From a virus, in the IMG/VR virus record IMGVR_UViG_3300035698_006860, positions 1-44,150 of that record: a stretch of DNA of 44,150 nt. One strand, 5' to 3'. Positions 32,029-41,593 of the stretch are shown piece after piece; position 1 is the first letter of the stretch, and each line of letters starts with the position of its first letter. A program made the position numbers and the translations under genes. The notes beneath the pieces are model-generated. The model saw only the letters and a program-made list of their open reading frames with translations, was not told the origin of the DNA and made no database searches.

Positions 32029-32721
32029 CTAATCAGGAACAATCCCAATCCCTTCATCTTGAAGGTCAAAAGCATCCAAGTTAGCTTCTTGTTGTTGAAC
32101 AGCCGCATCCATACCCACAAGATCCCAGTTAGCTTGCATCGTCTCCGCAAGTCCTCTTTCTTCACTAACTTGAGGACTATTGACGGAAGTACTATTTGCA
32201 TTACCCATTGACGCTTGCTCCGCGTTCTTTTGGATTTGTAACTTAGCTACAGCAGCTTGCTCCGCAGCTTGTTTCGCTTTATCTTTCACCTGCCTTGAAT
32301 CAGCAAGCTCTAAAGCAATATCCAAAGAAATACCAGGAGTATCTCGCATCAACTTCTTAGCAACATCAGTCCGACTCCACGCAGGAGAATCCGGCACGAC
32401 ATTTCTCATTAAATGATTCATGCTTTCAGCAAGATGACCAATTTCCTGGTTAGTTTGCTCCCGCTCTTTAGCAAATTCATTCTTTAATGCAGCCATGAAT
32501 TTATCTTGTGAACTCATGTTCGGATCCGGTGCTACTTGTTGCTGGGATCGTTGAGGGCTTGGATTACCAACCAAAAGAGCTTGCTGCCGAGTATTCAAAT
32601 CACTTAAATTAGAATTCTGAGCAACCAGTTTCTCATTCGCTTGGCGAAGGCTTGTTATTTCAGCCGCAATGTCAATTTCAGGTTCAGTTGAAGTATTCAA
32701 TTGTGTATTCAATTTTGTCAT
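32029..32721 (-). CDS. Scaffolding-like protein (230 aa)
   Basis: A polar helical protein. Residues 15-50 (DIAAEITSLRQANEKLVAQN) are coiled-coil-like, there are Gln/Ser-rich linkers, and helices such as VKDKAKQAAEQAAVAKLQIQ. It is acidic at the C-terminus (DAFDLQDEGIGIVPD). A gene of this size and composition directly before the capsid gene is usually the assembly scaffold. AAAGGA lies eight bases before the ATG. Confidence 0.7.
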   Translation of the reverse strand: MTKLNTQLNTSTEPEIDIAAEITSLRQANEKLVAQNSNLSDLNTRQQALLVGNPSPQRSQQQVAPDPNMSSQDKFMAALKNEFAKEREQTNQEIGHLAESMNHLMRNVVPDSPAWSRTDVAKKLMRDTPGISLDIALELADSRQVKDKAKQAAEQAAVAKLQIQKNAEQASMGNANSTSVNSPQVSEERGLAETMQANWDLVGMDAAVQQQEANLDAFDLQDEGIGIVPD

Positions 32722-32754
32722 GTAATTATCCTTTATAAAGTTTCGATTCTAATT

Positions 32755-33471
32755 CTATTCACCAATTTCGTCATCACTATCTTCGGGTTGAGGTATGACA
32801 ATGCACTTCTCAAGTAGTTCCATCGTCGTACTAGTTTGCCCAGTAGGATCAGATAATATCTTAATCTCTCCAGGGTCAGTATTTTGTTTTTGCTCAAACT
32901 CTTCCACTTCTGACATTGCCTCTTCCAGTGTCTTCGCCCCTAGATTTATGTGTGGAATATCATCAACGCCACCTTTTATCTGTTCTACAATTTCGGAAGC
33001 TTGTACAGTTCGTATCTTGGCGCGTTCAGCCTGAGCTGCCTTCATTAACTCACGTTTCTTCTGTTTATGTGCCTTAACGTCACTTTTAGAAAGACTACTT
33101 ACGAATTTACCCATTTCACTTCCCTTTCTGAAAGAATCATTGTAAGCTTTAAGTGCTTTTTTACCACGCTCTCCCATAACTCTCATTGCGATTCCCATAA
33201 TCTTACCAGTCCAGACGCCGTACATTTTAACAGAAGCCTTCCCTTCCGAGGTGAATGATATGACGATTTTACGAACATGATTATCAAATGCACGAGAAAT
33301 TCCAAGCATTCGCAATGCCGAAATTTCCATATCACATGGGATCTGCTGAAAATTAACTTGAGGGTTCGTTCGATTTTTCTCTATATTTGCTTTTTCAGCC
33401 TCACCGGCAATATACTGTCTAATCATCGTAAGGTCAAGCTCTAACATCTTAGCTACTTCATTAAGTTTCAT
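32755..33471 (-). CDS. Hypothetical protein with HTH-like start (238 aa)
   Basis: The N-terminus MKLNEVAKMLELDLTMIRQY resembles a short helix-turn-helix. Residues 45-100 are beta-rich (VRKIVISFTSEGKASVKMYG), a basic helical region follows (KAHKQKKRELMKAAQAERAK), and the tail is acidic (IPQPEDSDDEIGE). No family is recognised. It lies between the zinc-ribbon gene and the scaffold, a place sometimes used for head-assembly factors. Confidence 0.6.
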   Translation of the reverse strand: MKLNEVAKMLELDLTMIRQYIAGEAEKANIEKNRTNPQVNFQQIPCDMEISALRMLGISRAFDNHVRKIVISFTSEGKASVKMYGVWTGKIMGIAMRVMGERGKKALKAYNDSFRKGSEMGKFVSSLSKSDVKAHKQKKRELMKAAQAERAKIRTVQASEIVEQIKGGVDDIPHINLGAKTLEEAMSEVEEFEQKQNTDPGEIKILSDPTGQTSTTMELLEKCIVIPQPEDSDDEIGE

Positions 33472-33483
33472 ACTATAGTCCCT

Positions 33484-33774
33484 TCATCGGTTTGTGAAAG
33501 ACGTCAGCCCGTCCGGTCGTCGATCAAGCTGTTTACATCTTTCTTTATACTGGTTTCTCGTAAAGTGTTGCGGACCCTCTTTATTTAAAAAGGTGGTCAC
33601 TAAGTCGTCATTTAGGACACATATCTGAGCAGGCTCACGCGGGATAATGTGTCGGGTTGCTTGTCTCTTACATTTAGGACAGAACGCAGGATCACACATG
33701 TGAGCCACTGTCCGTACTTCGTCAAAGTCAGTTATTTCACAATCTTCGTTTTTGCACTCAAACTCATATATCAT
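33484..33774 (-). CDS. FmdB-like zinc-ribbon protein (96 aa)
   Basis: The start IYEFECKNEDCEI with later MCDPAFCPKCKRQATRHIIP gives the C-x4-C ... C-P-x-C pattern of small FmdB-type zinc ribbons (Cys7, Cys12, Cys32/35). The C-terminal half is polar and basic. The ATG overlaps the portal stop (ATGA), so both are co-translated. Such ribbons are frequent beside phage structural genes, with unknown role. Confidence 0.72.
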   Translation of the reverse strand: MIYEFECKNEDCEITDFDEVRTVAHMCDPAFCPKCKRQATRHIIPREPAQICVLNDDLVTTFLNKEGPQHFTRNQYKERCKQLDRRPDGLTSFTNR

Positions 33775-35537
33775 GCTAATCGCCTCTGTTGTTGTTGCTG
33801 ACCCATCTGGTCCATCTGTCCCATTGACATGGGATTCTGTGCCGAATTAACCGGCGGGAATATCCTGTCAATATCAAATTGAGGAAAACCAGCCAAAAGC
33901 TGACGATTGAATTCCCGAAAATCGCCACCAGAGGCTTGAACTTGCTCGCCAAATCCAGCGAGCATCATAGATTCTTGTTTCTTTTTTGCCATATCTTCTT
34001 CTTTACTTCCAACAACCGTGACGGAATAATCGAAATCACCCCGAAGTTCACGGCCCTTAAACGTCACCCATACTTGCCGAGTAACATCAGCATCCTCTAT
34101 CTGGCCTGTTTCCGGGTTCCTTATTTTTTGCGTTACAGGTGATAATATATCAACCACCGTCTCCTCTGTCCAGAAAGTAAATATCATATTAGCAATATCT
34201 TTCGCAATGTCAACAGTCATGTCATTCACTATGTCACGTCGGTCATTAACAGGAACCATCGCGTCCCCTTGAGATCCTGAAACTTCAGCCCCGCCACGTC
34301 GAGATTGAGCATGTGTATCGAACGCCGCAGAACCAAAATGCCGTTTAATCGCCTGTTCAATCTCAACAATGTCACCATCGAGATTATTAGAATTCGGCAT
34401 TTGAAATGGCATAATATCCGTCTGTAAATTACCATTAACCTCCACGCCAGCACCTACCGTAGCGCTAACAAGTCGCGAAAGCTGACCACTCTTAATAACA
34501 CCCTTACGAAACAAAAACTTCGCAACACTTAATCGTCGATTTTTAGCCCGCTGACTTCTGACATCGAGTAATTCTCGAAGCTTAACTTCAACCAAGTCAA
34601 TATCACTGGTTCCCCAAGCATAATCCGTATTACCATTGAATACAAGATTATGAACGGGCAACTTACCACCAAGCACGGCCATTAAAATATCTTTTTCTTT
34701 ATACAATATTTTATGATGATCCTCAGCAAAGATATACATCATCCCAGATTCTTTATCACGAACTTCTGTACATAACACAGAATCCTTTGTGTTATTAAAA
34801 TGCGGGCCTGGAGTAATCATCCCAGGAGATATGTCAGAATATTGATACGATTGAGCTTTTAAATCTCCCGTATTAGAAAGCCGCTTATCACTTTTGCAAT
34901 CATCTAACTGTCGCCAGTATCTAAAAGCTACCCATCTAGCTTCTGAAAAATCATTTGTCATTTCAGGATAAACCACATTTCGCGGATGTTGCCAAGTCAC
35001 CCAAGGAATACCCGGAAAAATATCATCTCTAAATTCTTGTCGCTCACCCTTCGTCTTGAAAGCACCTTCAGAGAATCCTACGTCCATAATCTCTTTGTAC
35101 GATGGAACGTATTGAGAATCATATCCAATCTTTAACATAGACGTCCCATGCTGGATTGCACTTAATGCGGCAACTTTCAATTGATTTTTATATTTAATCT
35201 GCCTTAATATTCCGTTAATAACCCTCTCAAGCACCAATGCGTGCATGGTGGACCGCCCAGCAAGTGGGTTAATTTTAATATATGGTAAGTCCGGCACAAT
35301 CTTAGGAACTTGTCGCCTGGCTTCATCGTTCACAATAGGATCTGCCAAAATCGAACTACCGCGACCACCAGAATCATAAAACTCATCTCCACTACTATTC
35401 AATGAGAAATTATTACGAAAATATCCTTCATACCGCCGCCAAATACTATCAGGATAGAGTCGTTTTCGAAAATCTTCACCACGACGGATGATACCGGCCC
35501 ATTCACCTATAAGTTTTGAATCAGTCGTTTCTAGCAT
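33771..35537 (-). CDS. Portal protein (588 aa)
   Basis: Long alpha/beta protein with portal-like start (EWAGIIRRGEDFRKRLYPDS, WRRYEGYFRN), the stretch VPKIVPDLPYIKINPLAG, a helix with ALVLERVINGILRQIKYKN and the block FPGIPWVTWQHPRNVVYPEM, all typical of podovirus portals, and a Gln/Met-rich tail (MSMGQMDQMGQQQQQRR). It follows the terminase and precedes scaffold and capsid genes. The portal forms the dodecameric ring through which DNA is packaged. Confidence 0.82.
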   Translation of the reverse strand: MLETTDSKLIGEWAGIIRRGEDFRKRLYPDSIWRRYEGYFRNNFSLNSSGDEFYDSGGRGSSILADPIVNDEARRQVPKIVPDLPYIKINPLAGRSTMHALVLERVINGILRQIKYKNQLKVAALSAIQHGTSMLKIGYDSQYVPSYKEIMDVGFSEGAFKTKGERQEFRDDIFPGIPWVTWQHPRNVVYPEMTNDFSEARWVAFRYWRQLDDCKSDKRLSNTGDLKAQSYQYSDISPGMITPGPHFNNTKDSVLCTEVRDKESGMMYIFAEDHHKILYKEKDILMAVLGGKLPVHNLVFNGNTDYAWGTSDIDLVEVKLRELLDVRSQRAKNRRLSVAKFLFRKGVIKSGQLSRLVSATVGAGVEVNGNLQTDIMPFQMPNSNNLDGDIVEIEQAIKRHFGSAAFDTHAQSRRGGAEVSGSQGDAMVPVNDRRDIVNDMTVDIAKDIANMIFTFWTEETVVDILSPVTQKIRNPETGQIEDADVTRQVWVTFKGRELRGDFDYSVTVVGSKEEDMAKKKQESMMLAGFGEQVQASGGDFREFNRQLLAGFPQFDIDRIFPPVNSAQNPMSMGQMDQMGQQQQQRRLA

Positions 35538-35539
35538 GT

Positions 35540-36157
35540 TTAATAAACCGTGATCACGGCTCCAATATTATTAGCTTCATTAGCAGCAGAACCATCCGTT
35601 TTGACAATCTTCAACATTAAATGCCGAATTCCCAAAAGATCTGGAATATGAAGACTCGCCGCCCGGTTATTTGCGGAATCGTAAATCGCACACGTCCGGA
35701 TCCAGTAATTTGTAATCGCAAGCGTATCGGCCCACAACCCACCAACTGTAACCGCCGCCCCCGTAGCCGGGTTCGTCGCGACCTTCATGCTACCCAGAAT
35801 GCAAGACGTGGCACTTGACGACTGACAAAGCACCTCGCAAGGACTCTCCAGACTACTTCTGTAACCAAAAAGCTGAAACCCAAATGTGTCATTCGCAACC
35901 GGAGTGTAAGTCTCTGCATCATTCTTTAATGAATAAAACTTGATGACCGCCGCCCCGAACGAATTGCTAAAAAGTTTATTCAAATCAACGAATCCATTCG
36001 CAACGCTAGTCATTTCGCTCAAGCTACTTTTGGAATAAAGAGTTGAAAAATCTGTAATAAGCGCAGCTACATCCTCTGCCATGGGTATTCGTAATAATTT
36101 CCATGAATTTTGCGGAGTCAATAATGCCCCACCTCTTATATTCGGTCTATCAGTCAT
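35540..36157 (-). CDS. Virion structural protein candidate (205 aa)
   Basis: A beta-rich protein with NSFGAAVIKFYSLKNDAETY, FGFQLFGYRSSLESPCEVLC and a C-terminal NNIGAVITVY. It overlaps the terminase gene end by eight bases and is followed after two bases by the portal gene. AGGAG precedes the ATG. Overall style resembles the capsid-region paralogues, but no shared block is long enough to claim homology. Confidence 0.6.
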   Translation of the reverse strand: MTDRPNIRGGALLTPQNSWKLLRIPMAEDVAALITDFSTLYSKSSLSEMTSVANGFVDLNKLFSNSFGAAVIKFYSLKNDAETYTPVANDTFGFQLFGYRSSLESPCEVLCQSSSATSCILGSMKVATNPATGAAVTVGGLWADTLAITNYWIRTCAIYDSANNRAASLHIPDLLGIRHLMLKIVKTDGSAANEANNIGAVITVY

Positions 36158-38192
36158 AACTTTGTACTCCTATCGGATCCAGAAGGTCTTCAGAATCCAT
36201 GTCAAAAAATTCACGTTCTATATCCTCATAAGTGACAAAACTTGGTTCGTCAATATAAACTATTTCTTTCTTAGGCTCATCAGGGCCGATGAGTAATCTC
36301 GGTATATACGCCAAAGAATCTACCAAATCGCATATTCCGGTGCCATTTCGTCTATACCGAATCAATTCATTATATAATGCTTTCTGATTATGCTTTAGAT
36401 GAATCATGCCATTACGGAATCGCGGCTGAAGTGCCTCAATTCTCTGTACTTTTGCCTCATTCTTATATGGATGAATTCCAGTAAATCCAACTCCCCACTC
36501 ACATAATGACTTAAACCTAGCATCCATACGAACAATGTCAAGCATTTTAGCTTGAAAAAGTACATCCTCCATAGCGAATGTACTAGGTCGCCAATGTTCA
36601 GCAAGATTGAAGAACATATCCAACTGTCCTCCAGTATCAAACTGCCCCCGAACAGCGTCCAAGATGTACCAGTTATTCATAGCATCCACGCCGACGATGA
36701 GACCCGTCGTATAACACGCTGACTTATCCTGTGATAGCCCTAGATCCATCATGCCAACGATGTCAATCATTTCCGGTGCCTTTGCATAATGCAATATCCA
36801 TTCTTTCTTGAATACATTCTCAGCCGGATCAGTAGGAAGACACAAATATTGAGTATTGAAAATATACGAATTCTGAGACTCTTCCAATGCAACAATTTCA
36901 ACCATAGTTCCCAGAGTACCGCTGGGCCAGGACGGCTCACCTCGCATCTCCTTAACCGGGTAATCATCCGGCCAATAGACCGGCAAGACAAATTCCGTGA
37001 ATGACGAATCATTAGTTTCAATATAGTCCACGAAATCATTGTCCGCCCAGCGATTATTGAGATACATCCGCTTGGCTAAGAATAATTTATCCTTACTACC
37101 TCGATGCGTTGGCTTACGTTCAAGCAACCCGTAACTACTAACCTTATGCCAGCCAATCGCCTTGGCAATATCCTTTGGATTTGGTCGAATCTCCACATCA
37201 GATATATCATCCTTTTTTGCCGTCACAATATCATCGAGTATGATAATATTAAAATGTAAAGATGTTAAATTAGTCCCAGAACCAGCAGCCTTGTACGTTG
37301 GTTCCTTAAAATCCTGCTTCCTCTTGAGGCATAATTCTTCAGCACTCCATTTATACCCACGCCCCCGCTCTCCCGGCCCGGGAATGATCTCTGGAAATGC
37401 AGTCGAAATCCGCTCATTCCTCTCAAAAATCCCCTGTAACTGCTTAAGAGTACCCTTTGCATTTGTAAAATTATTCTGAACGTATAATATCCGAATATCA
37501 GGATTCTGTAACCCTAACTGTAATGCATAAGCCACCGCTATCGAAGATTTTAATGACCCTCGGAATCCAACCATAAGCTCATCAACCGGGACTAAATTAA
37601 AATTACTCCTATCCTGAAAATACTCCTGGGCGTCAATTACATCACCAGGATATTCAATGAATCGACACACATCACTATGAGGTTCAACCGATATATCAGG
37701 AAAAATTGCCTGGCACAACATGAACAGATCATTTACAAACCAATATTTATCGTCTGAAATCGGATGAGCGGCCAGGGTGGAAGAGAGTTCCTTATTGGTC
37801 CATTTTGCTGGTAAGAACGATCCGTCCGACATCACAACCGGATGCGTACACCGCTGAAGGTGATTGGAAATTCGCTCAGTAATATGCGGCTCAAATACCT
37901 GGACCATCATCTCCACCTGGCCACCGATTAAGATCGGACCCGCCGCCGCGATCTCATGCTCCCGTATCTTATCAAGAGCCTGCTTAATCGCCTTCTCAAC
38001 CTCTGGCTGCTCCAACCGAGTAATGACGTGATCATAATCAATTTCAAGCGTCTTGGCTATCTCTGAACATTGAATCTTCGCAAGACGAAGAGCAATAATC
38101 CTGAGATCCTCAATCTGCAAAGCTCGACGAACCGCAGGCGTCAGTAAATCGCGAACGTCATAGTTTTTTTGTTTTGCTTTCTGATTAGCCAT
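36150..38192 (-). CDS. Terminase large subunit (680 aa) with N-terminal HTH
   Basis: ATPase motifs: an atypical Walker A GFRGSLKSS (209-217, Lys215) and Walker B IIILDD (316-321). Nuclease motifs: MMDLGLSQDKSAC (Asp483), AMEDV (Glu542) and CDLVDSLAYI (Asp622/Asp625), with HPYKNEAKVQRIEALQPRFR before the last, all usual for phage packaging motors. Residues about 25-75 form a helix-turn-helix of the small-terminase style (LRLAKIQCSEIAKTLEIDYD). No separate small subunit is seen nearby. It translocates DNA into heads and cuts it. Confidence 0.92.
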   Translation of the reverse strand: MANQKAKQKNYDVRDLLTPAVRRALQIEDLRIIALRLAKIQCSEIAKTLEIDYDHVITRLEQPEVEKAIKQALDKIREHEIAAAGPILIGGQVEMMVQVFEPHITERISNHLQRCTHPVVMSDGSFLPAKWTNKELSSTLAAHPISDDKYWFVNDLFMLCQAIFPDISVEPHSDVCRFIEYPGDVIDAQEYFQDRSNFNLVPVDELMVGFRGSLKSSIAVAYALQLGLQNPDIRILYVQNNFTNAKGTLKQLQGIFERNERISTAFPEIIPGPGERGRGYKWSAEELCLKRKQDFKEPTYKAAGSGTNLTSLHFNIIILDDIVTAKKDDISDVEIRPNPKDIAKAIGWHKVSSYGLLERKPTHRGSKDKLFLAKRMYLNNRWADNDFVDYIETNDSSFTEFVLPVYWPDDYPVKEMRGEPSWPSGTLGTMVEIVALEESQNSYIFNTQYLCLPTDPAENVFKKEWILHYAKAPEMIDIVGMMDLGLSQDKSACYTTGLIVGVDAMNNWYILDAVRGQFDTGGQLDMFFNLAEHWRPSTFAMEDVLFQAKMLDIVRMDARFKSLCEWGVGFTGIHPYKNEAKVQRIEALQPRFRNGMIHLKHNQKALYNELIRYRRNGTGICDLVDSLAYIPRLLIGPDEPKKEIVYIDEPSFVTYEDIEREFFDMDSEDLLDPIGVQSYD

Positions 38193-38199
38193 TAGTTAA

Positions 38200-40134
38200 T
38201 TAAAATTCCTCATACCTTGGTCTGTATCCTGGGACGAAAGACGGAGTAATACTACTTCCACCTACACCAAATCCCGATTCAGAAATCAATACTTTTAAAC
38301 CGTTCGCCGGCAACGTCAACGTGCCTGCTTGCCCATCAGTTGTATCGCCACTATAAGTATTAGCGATTGATGGATAATCCAATGATCGATCAACCGCCCC
38401 AATCGTTTGCCCGCTGGAACCACCCTCAATTAGCAGGCTTTCATATCCAGGCTCATAATCTATTTCATCCTCAAGCAATGGATCTGCCTCAAAACTATTC
38501 ACATCATTATCACCCCAAATTAAATCGCTTGCCGCCCATGTTGCTATCTGTGCCAACCATGCGGTCAGGTCTGCGTAAGTCGTTGCCGTGTCTTCATCCC
38601 TTGCAAAACCAGATGATCCTACCTGATAACAATTGTAATCCAGGATATTATTGCCATGCGTACCATCTATGATATAAATCGCGTAAGTGCCACCTGAACC
38701 ATCAAGAACATTGTCTGTTATTATATTGTTATCAGGGTCATCAGTTGAAATTACCCACTGTAACGGATATAGCCCATCAGCAATCGCTGTATTGTTTTGG
38801 ATTTTATTACGCTGACCACCCTTAAGGTATAAGCATCGCCTGGCTTTGATTGTATTATGATGAACATTATTACCCTCTCCCTTCATCACAATACCAATAT
38901 TTAATGAACCCGTACCTGTAAATGATATATCATTCCCCCTACATTCAGCATAATTAACACCTGCACCTAAAAGAATACCATGCCCTGAATCTCCGGTTGA
39001 ATTGGCTATCGTATTACCATTGACTACAACCATGCCTAATGGATTCGCATTAGCATCCCCATCGACTCCAACAATAATACCATAACCAACACCTATGATA
39101 TTGATTATATTATTAGATACATTACAGAGAGTAGCAAATGTATCTATTCGTACCGCTTTGCCAGTTACAATATTGAACGTGTTACCTGTGACCTCAGCAG
39201 TGAATGCCGCTGTTTGCAGGTTGGTATCTATGCCAATACCTACCCCAGTAACAGTTATGTTTGGGCAATCAGTAATTGAAAGAGATGCCGTTGCCGCAAT
39301 ATCAGCCACCTGATCTGCATTTCCTGCTGTCATGCTGCTTGTCGTAACAACGATAGCATTAGCGGATATAATTCGCAACACATGACCACCGGCGGTTAAG
39401 GTTGAACCCGTAATAGTTAAATCCCTTGTCGTTGCACCACCTCCACTGAACTCTATCGCACTCTGAGTTCCAGAAGCCGTAGAAGCATTGAGCGTTGACC
39501 CCGTAATAACAATATTACATTCTACATCCGTATCAACGTGAATGCATCGTTCTGTCGTTGAATTTATTGTCGAATTAGTTATTGTGCATGTAGTACCAGA
39601 TTCTATTTTTATAGCACGAACAGTTCCGTTCAGCACAGAACCATTTATAACACTAAGATTTCGTGCATGAGCTGCATTGTTGAAAAATATAACAAACTGG
39701 TCAGCAACTGCCGAATCTCCAATAACTGTATTGTTAATCGTCGTAGTTACATTATTCTCCACCCGTATAAGTCCAGCAGATGCCGCGGCACTTGATGTAA
39801 TTGTTGTTATATCTTTTAATGTAATTGAACCAGACGTCATTGTACTGGCACAATAAAATACACCTGTCGTTGACGCACCTGTAATATTAACAGCACCGCC
39901 ATCACCCTCATAGATAATGTCCCATCCGATTTGAGTAGCATCATGTCCAACGTAGCCCCCTGAGCCTGATATATCTGCACCGGCATACGTTCCAGTAGCC
40001 AAGTGTATTGTTCCAGATCCACCCAGGTTATCAAGAGCGTATTGTATAGACATATAAGGATCGCCAACAGCGTCGCCGCGCCCAGCTGTCCCATCATCTG
40101 TTCCTGTCACTGGATTTACATATTTATCTGCCAT
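38200..40134 (-). CDS. Right-handed beta-helix tailspike-like protein (644 aa)
   Basis: It begins KYVNPVTGTDDGTAGRGDAV then YMSIQYALDN, the standard start of pectate-lyase-like/NosD-type helices. About 20 coils follow with strands such as ITNSTINSTTERCIHVDTDV and NNVHHNTIKARRCLYLKG and Asn ladders. The C-terminus is non-repetitive. Phage proteins of this type are receptor-binding spikes, often sugar-cleaving. No catalytic residues can be named. Its location upstream of the terminase, away from the other fibre gene, is unusual. Confidence 0.78.
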   Translation of the reverse strand: MADKYVNPVTGTDDGTAGRGDAVGDPYMSIQYALDNLGGSGTIHLATGTYAGADISGSGGYVGHDATQIGWDIIYEGDGGAVNITGASTTGVFYCASTMTSGSITLKDITTITSSAAASAGLIRVENNVTTTINNTVIGDSAVADQFVIFFNNAAHARNLSVINGSVLNGTVRAIKIESGTTCTITNSTINSTTERCIHVDTDVECNIVITGSTLNASTASGTQSAIEFSGGGATTRDLTITGSTLTAGGHVLRIISANAIVVTTSSMTAGNADQVADIAATASLSITDCPNITVTGVGIGIDTNLQTAAFTAEVTGNTFNIVTGKAVRIDTFATLCNVSNNIINIIGVGYGIIVGVDGDANANPLGMVVVNGNTIANSTGDSGHGILLGAGVNYAECRGNDISFTGTGSLNIGIVMKGEGNNVHHNTIKARRCLYLKGGQRNKIQNNTAIADGLYPLQWVISTDDPDNNIITDNVLDGSGGTYAIYIIDGTHGNNILDYNCYQVGSSGFARDEDTATTYADLTAWLAQIATWAASDLIWGDNDVNSFEADPLLEDEIDYEPGYESLLIEGGSSGQTIGAVDRSLDYPSIANTYSGDTTDGQAGTLTLPANGLKVLISESGFGVGGSSITPSFVPGYRPRYEEF

Positions 40135-40170
40135 GATTTATATTATTCTTTTATCTCCCCTACCACTCTA

Positions 40171-41097
40171 TTATGGTGCCTTGAACATCTTATCCACCGC
40201 GAAATGAAGATGAGCGTCCAGTATAATAATCTCACCGTCAATCTCCACCGCGTCCCCACCCTCTACCGCGATCCTCCGAAGTCGCATGGAGAGTAAATCA
40301 TGCGATAATATATCAACCCCTACATCCCAGTTGATTGTAAATTGAATCAAAAAATTGTTATATTGTGCCTTCCTTGCATCCGGAATATTCGTCTCCACCT
40401 CCACGTCCACCGGAGTATCACTAAGCACCACGGCAGTCTCCGCGCCCGATCCCTCATGCGTGCTACTCCATGATAATTGCAACCGAAAATCGTCCCCCGC
40501 CGTCTCCGCCGCAGAAAGAGCCACCAGCACATCGACAATTATATCACTCAAACCATCCCACCGGCCAGGCACATTTATAAAAAGAGGAACCTCTTCGTCC
40601 GCCGCGTAAAGCGGCAAAGAAAAACCCCGATAAACCCCTACCACAACTTCAGTCGGCTTGCCCTGACCCGTAATGTCCGTATGATCAAAGTCAGGCCGAA
40701 GCGTTAAAACCCGCTTGGCCGTGCCCACCATCGTGACAACGCCCGCCGCGCTGATCGCCGTGTAATTAGCAACAGCCCCAACCTGTAACGACCCGGCAGT
40801 CAATGCCCCTGTCACCGCCATAGTACCGGAACCCAGAAAATTAAAAGCAGGATTGTCCGTAGCGTTACCGAAATCTATCTTGTCAGATGCACCATTTACT
40901 GAAATCATTTCCTTAGTGACACCAACCGTAATAGTCAATGTGTCCGTAGCAGCACCCGCTCCAATAATTCCGTCACCAGTTCCCCAGGTTATTAAATTAC
41001 CATCTGCAAAAGTGATGGAAGAGCAAGACACACCACCAGAAGTATCGAAATCTTCCTGAGCATTCGTCCAGTCTATGATTTCATATCGTGGAGGCAT
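40171..41097 (-). CDS. Virion fibre-like structural protein (308 aa)
   Basis: The start at 41097 has AAGGA eight bases upstream; a GTG at 41115 would lie upstream of that site and is rejected. The N-terminal part has fibre-like beta repeats (DTLTITVGVTKEMISVNGAS, SGTMAVTGALTAGSLQVGAV), followed by a compact beta domain (PLFINVPGRWDGLSDIIVDV, FRLQLSWSSTHEGSGAETAV). It is the first gene of the late unit. It may form part of the tail spike apparatus with the next gene. Confidence 0.68.
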   Translation of the reverse strand: MPPRYEIIDWTNAQEDFDTSGGVSCSSITFADGNLITWGTGDGIIGAGAATDTLTITVGVTKEMISVNGASDKIDFGNATDNPAFNFLGSGTMAVTGALTAGSLQVGAVANYTAISAAGVVTMVGTAKRVLTLRPDFDHTDITGQGKPTEVVVGVYRGFSLPLYAADEEVPLFINVPGRWDGLSDIIVDVLVALSAAETAGDDFRLQLSWSSTHEGSGAETAVVLSDTPVDVEVETNIPDARKAQYNNFLIQFTINWDVGVDILSHDLLSMRLRRIAVEGGDAVEIDGEIIILDAHLHFAVDKMFKAP

Positions 41098-41120
41098 ATC
41101 ACATTTCCTTATCACATATC

Positions 41121-41171
41121 AAAAAGCTCCCAGTGGAGGAAAAGTATATCAAAATGGTGGCCACCTGGGAG
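41121..41171 (-). terminator. Leader hairpin with U-run upstream of the late unit (attenuator candidate)
   Basis: In leftward RNA CTCCCAGGTGG pairs with CCACTGGGAG (plus strand 41161-41171 and 41127-41136), with one bulged G. C and five T follow. The hairpin lies between the late promoter and the first late gene. The replication unit has the same arrangement, so both leftward units may need antitermination. Confidence 0.6.
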
Positions 41172-41226
41172 GGCAATGCACTTGGCACTTAAGCCAGTGG
41201 ATCGCGAGCCCCCAGATGACATTTAA

Positions 41227-41255
41227 ACTATACCACAAGATTCAGAAAAAAGCAA
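41227..41255 (-). promoter_or_regulatory. Late leftward promoter
   Basis: On the minus strand TTGCTT (41250-41255) and TATAGT (41227-41232) are separated by exactly 17 bases. Transcription would begin near 41220, about 120 bases before the first late gene. The -35 neighbourhood (TTATTTGCTTTTT) is shared with the promoter at 13789-13816. Confidence 0.72.
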
Positions 41256-41593
41256 ATAAAAAATATTAAAAAAAAAAAAACACATGAAAAGTGTGAATGG
41301 GATGCAGTTGAGGTAGAGGGGTCTGTTAGGACTATAAGGCCGTGGGGGGAATCAACCCTAACTGAACACACCATTTAAAAAACTCATTGGCACACATGAA
41401 ACACAATGACCCCACCCCCCCCCTTAATCATTACCAGGTCGTTGTATGTAAAAAGTGACCAGTGAAGAGGTGATATAAGCGTATTAAAGCACCTTTATTT
41501 TTGCCGGGTCAAGTATAATCGACTTAGAAACATCTAGCCACATCCAGCCACCCTAGAAAAAGATGGTAAGCCCATGAGTGTCCCTTACACGAG

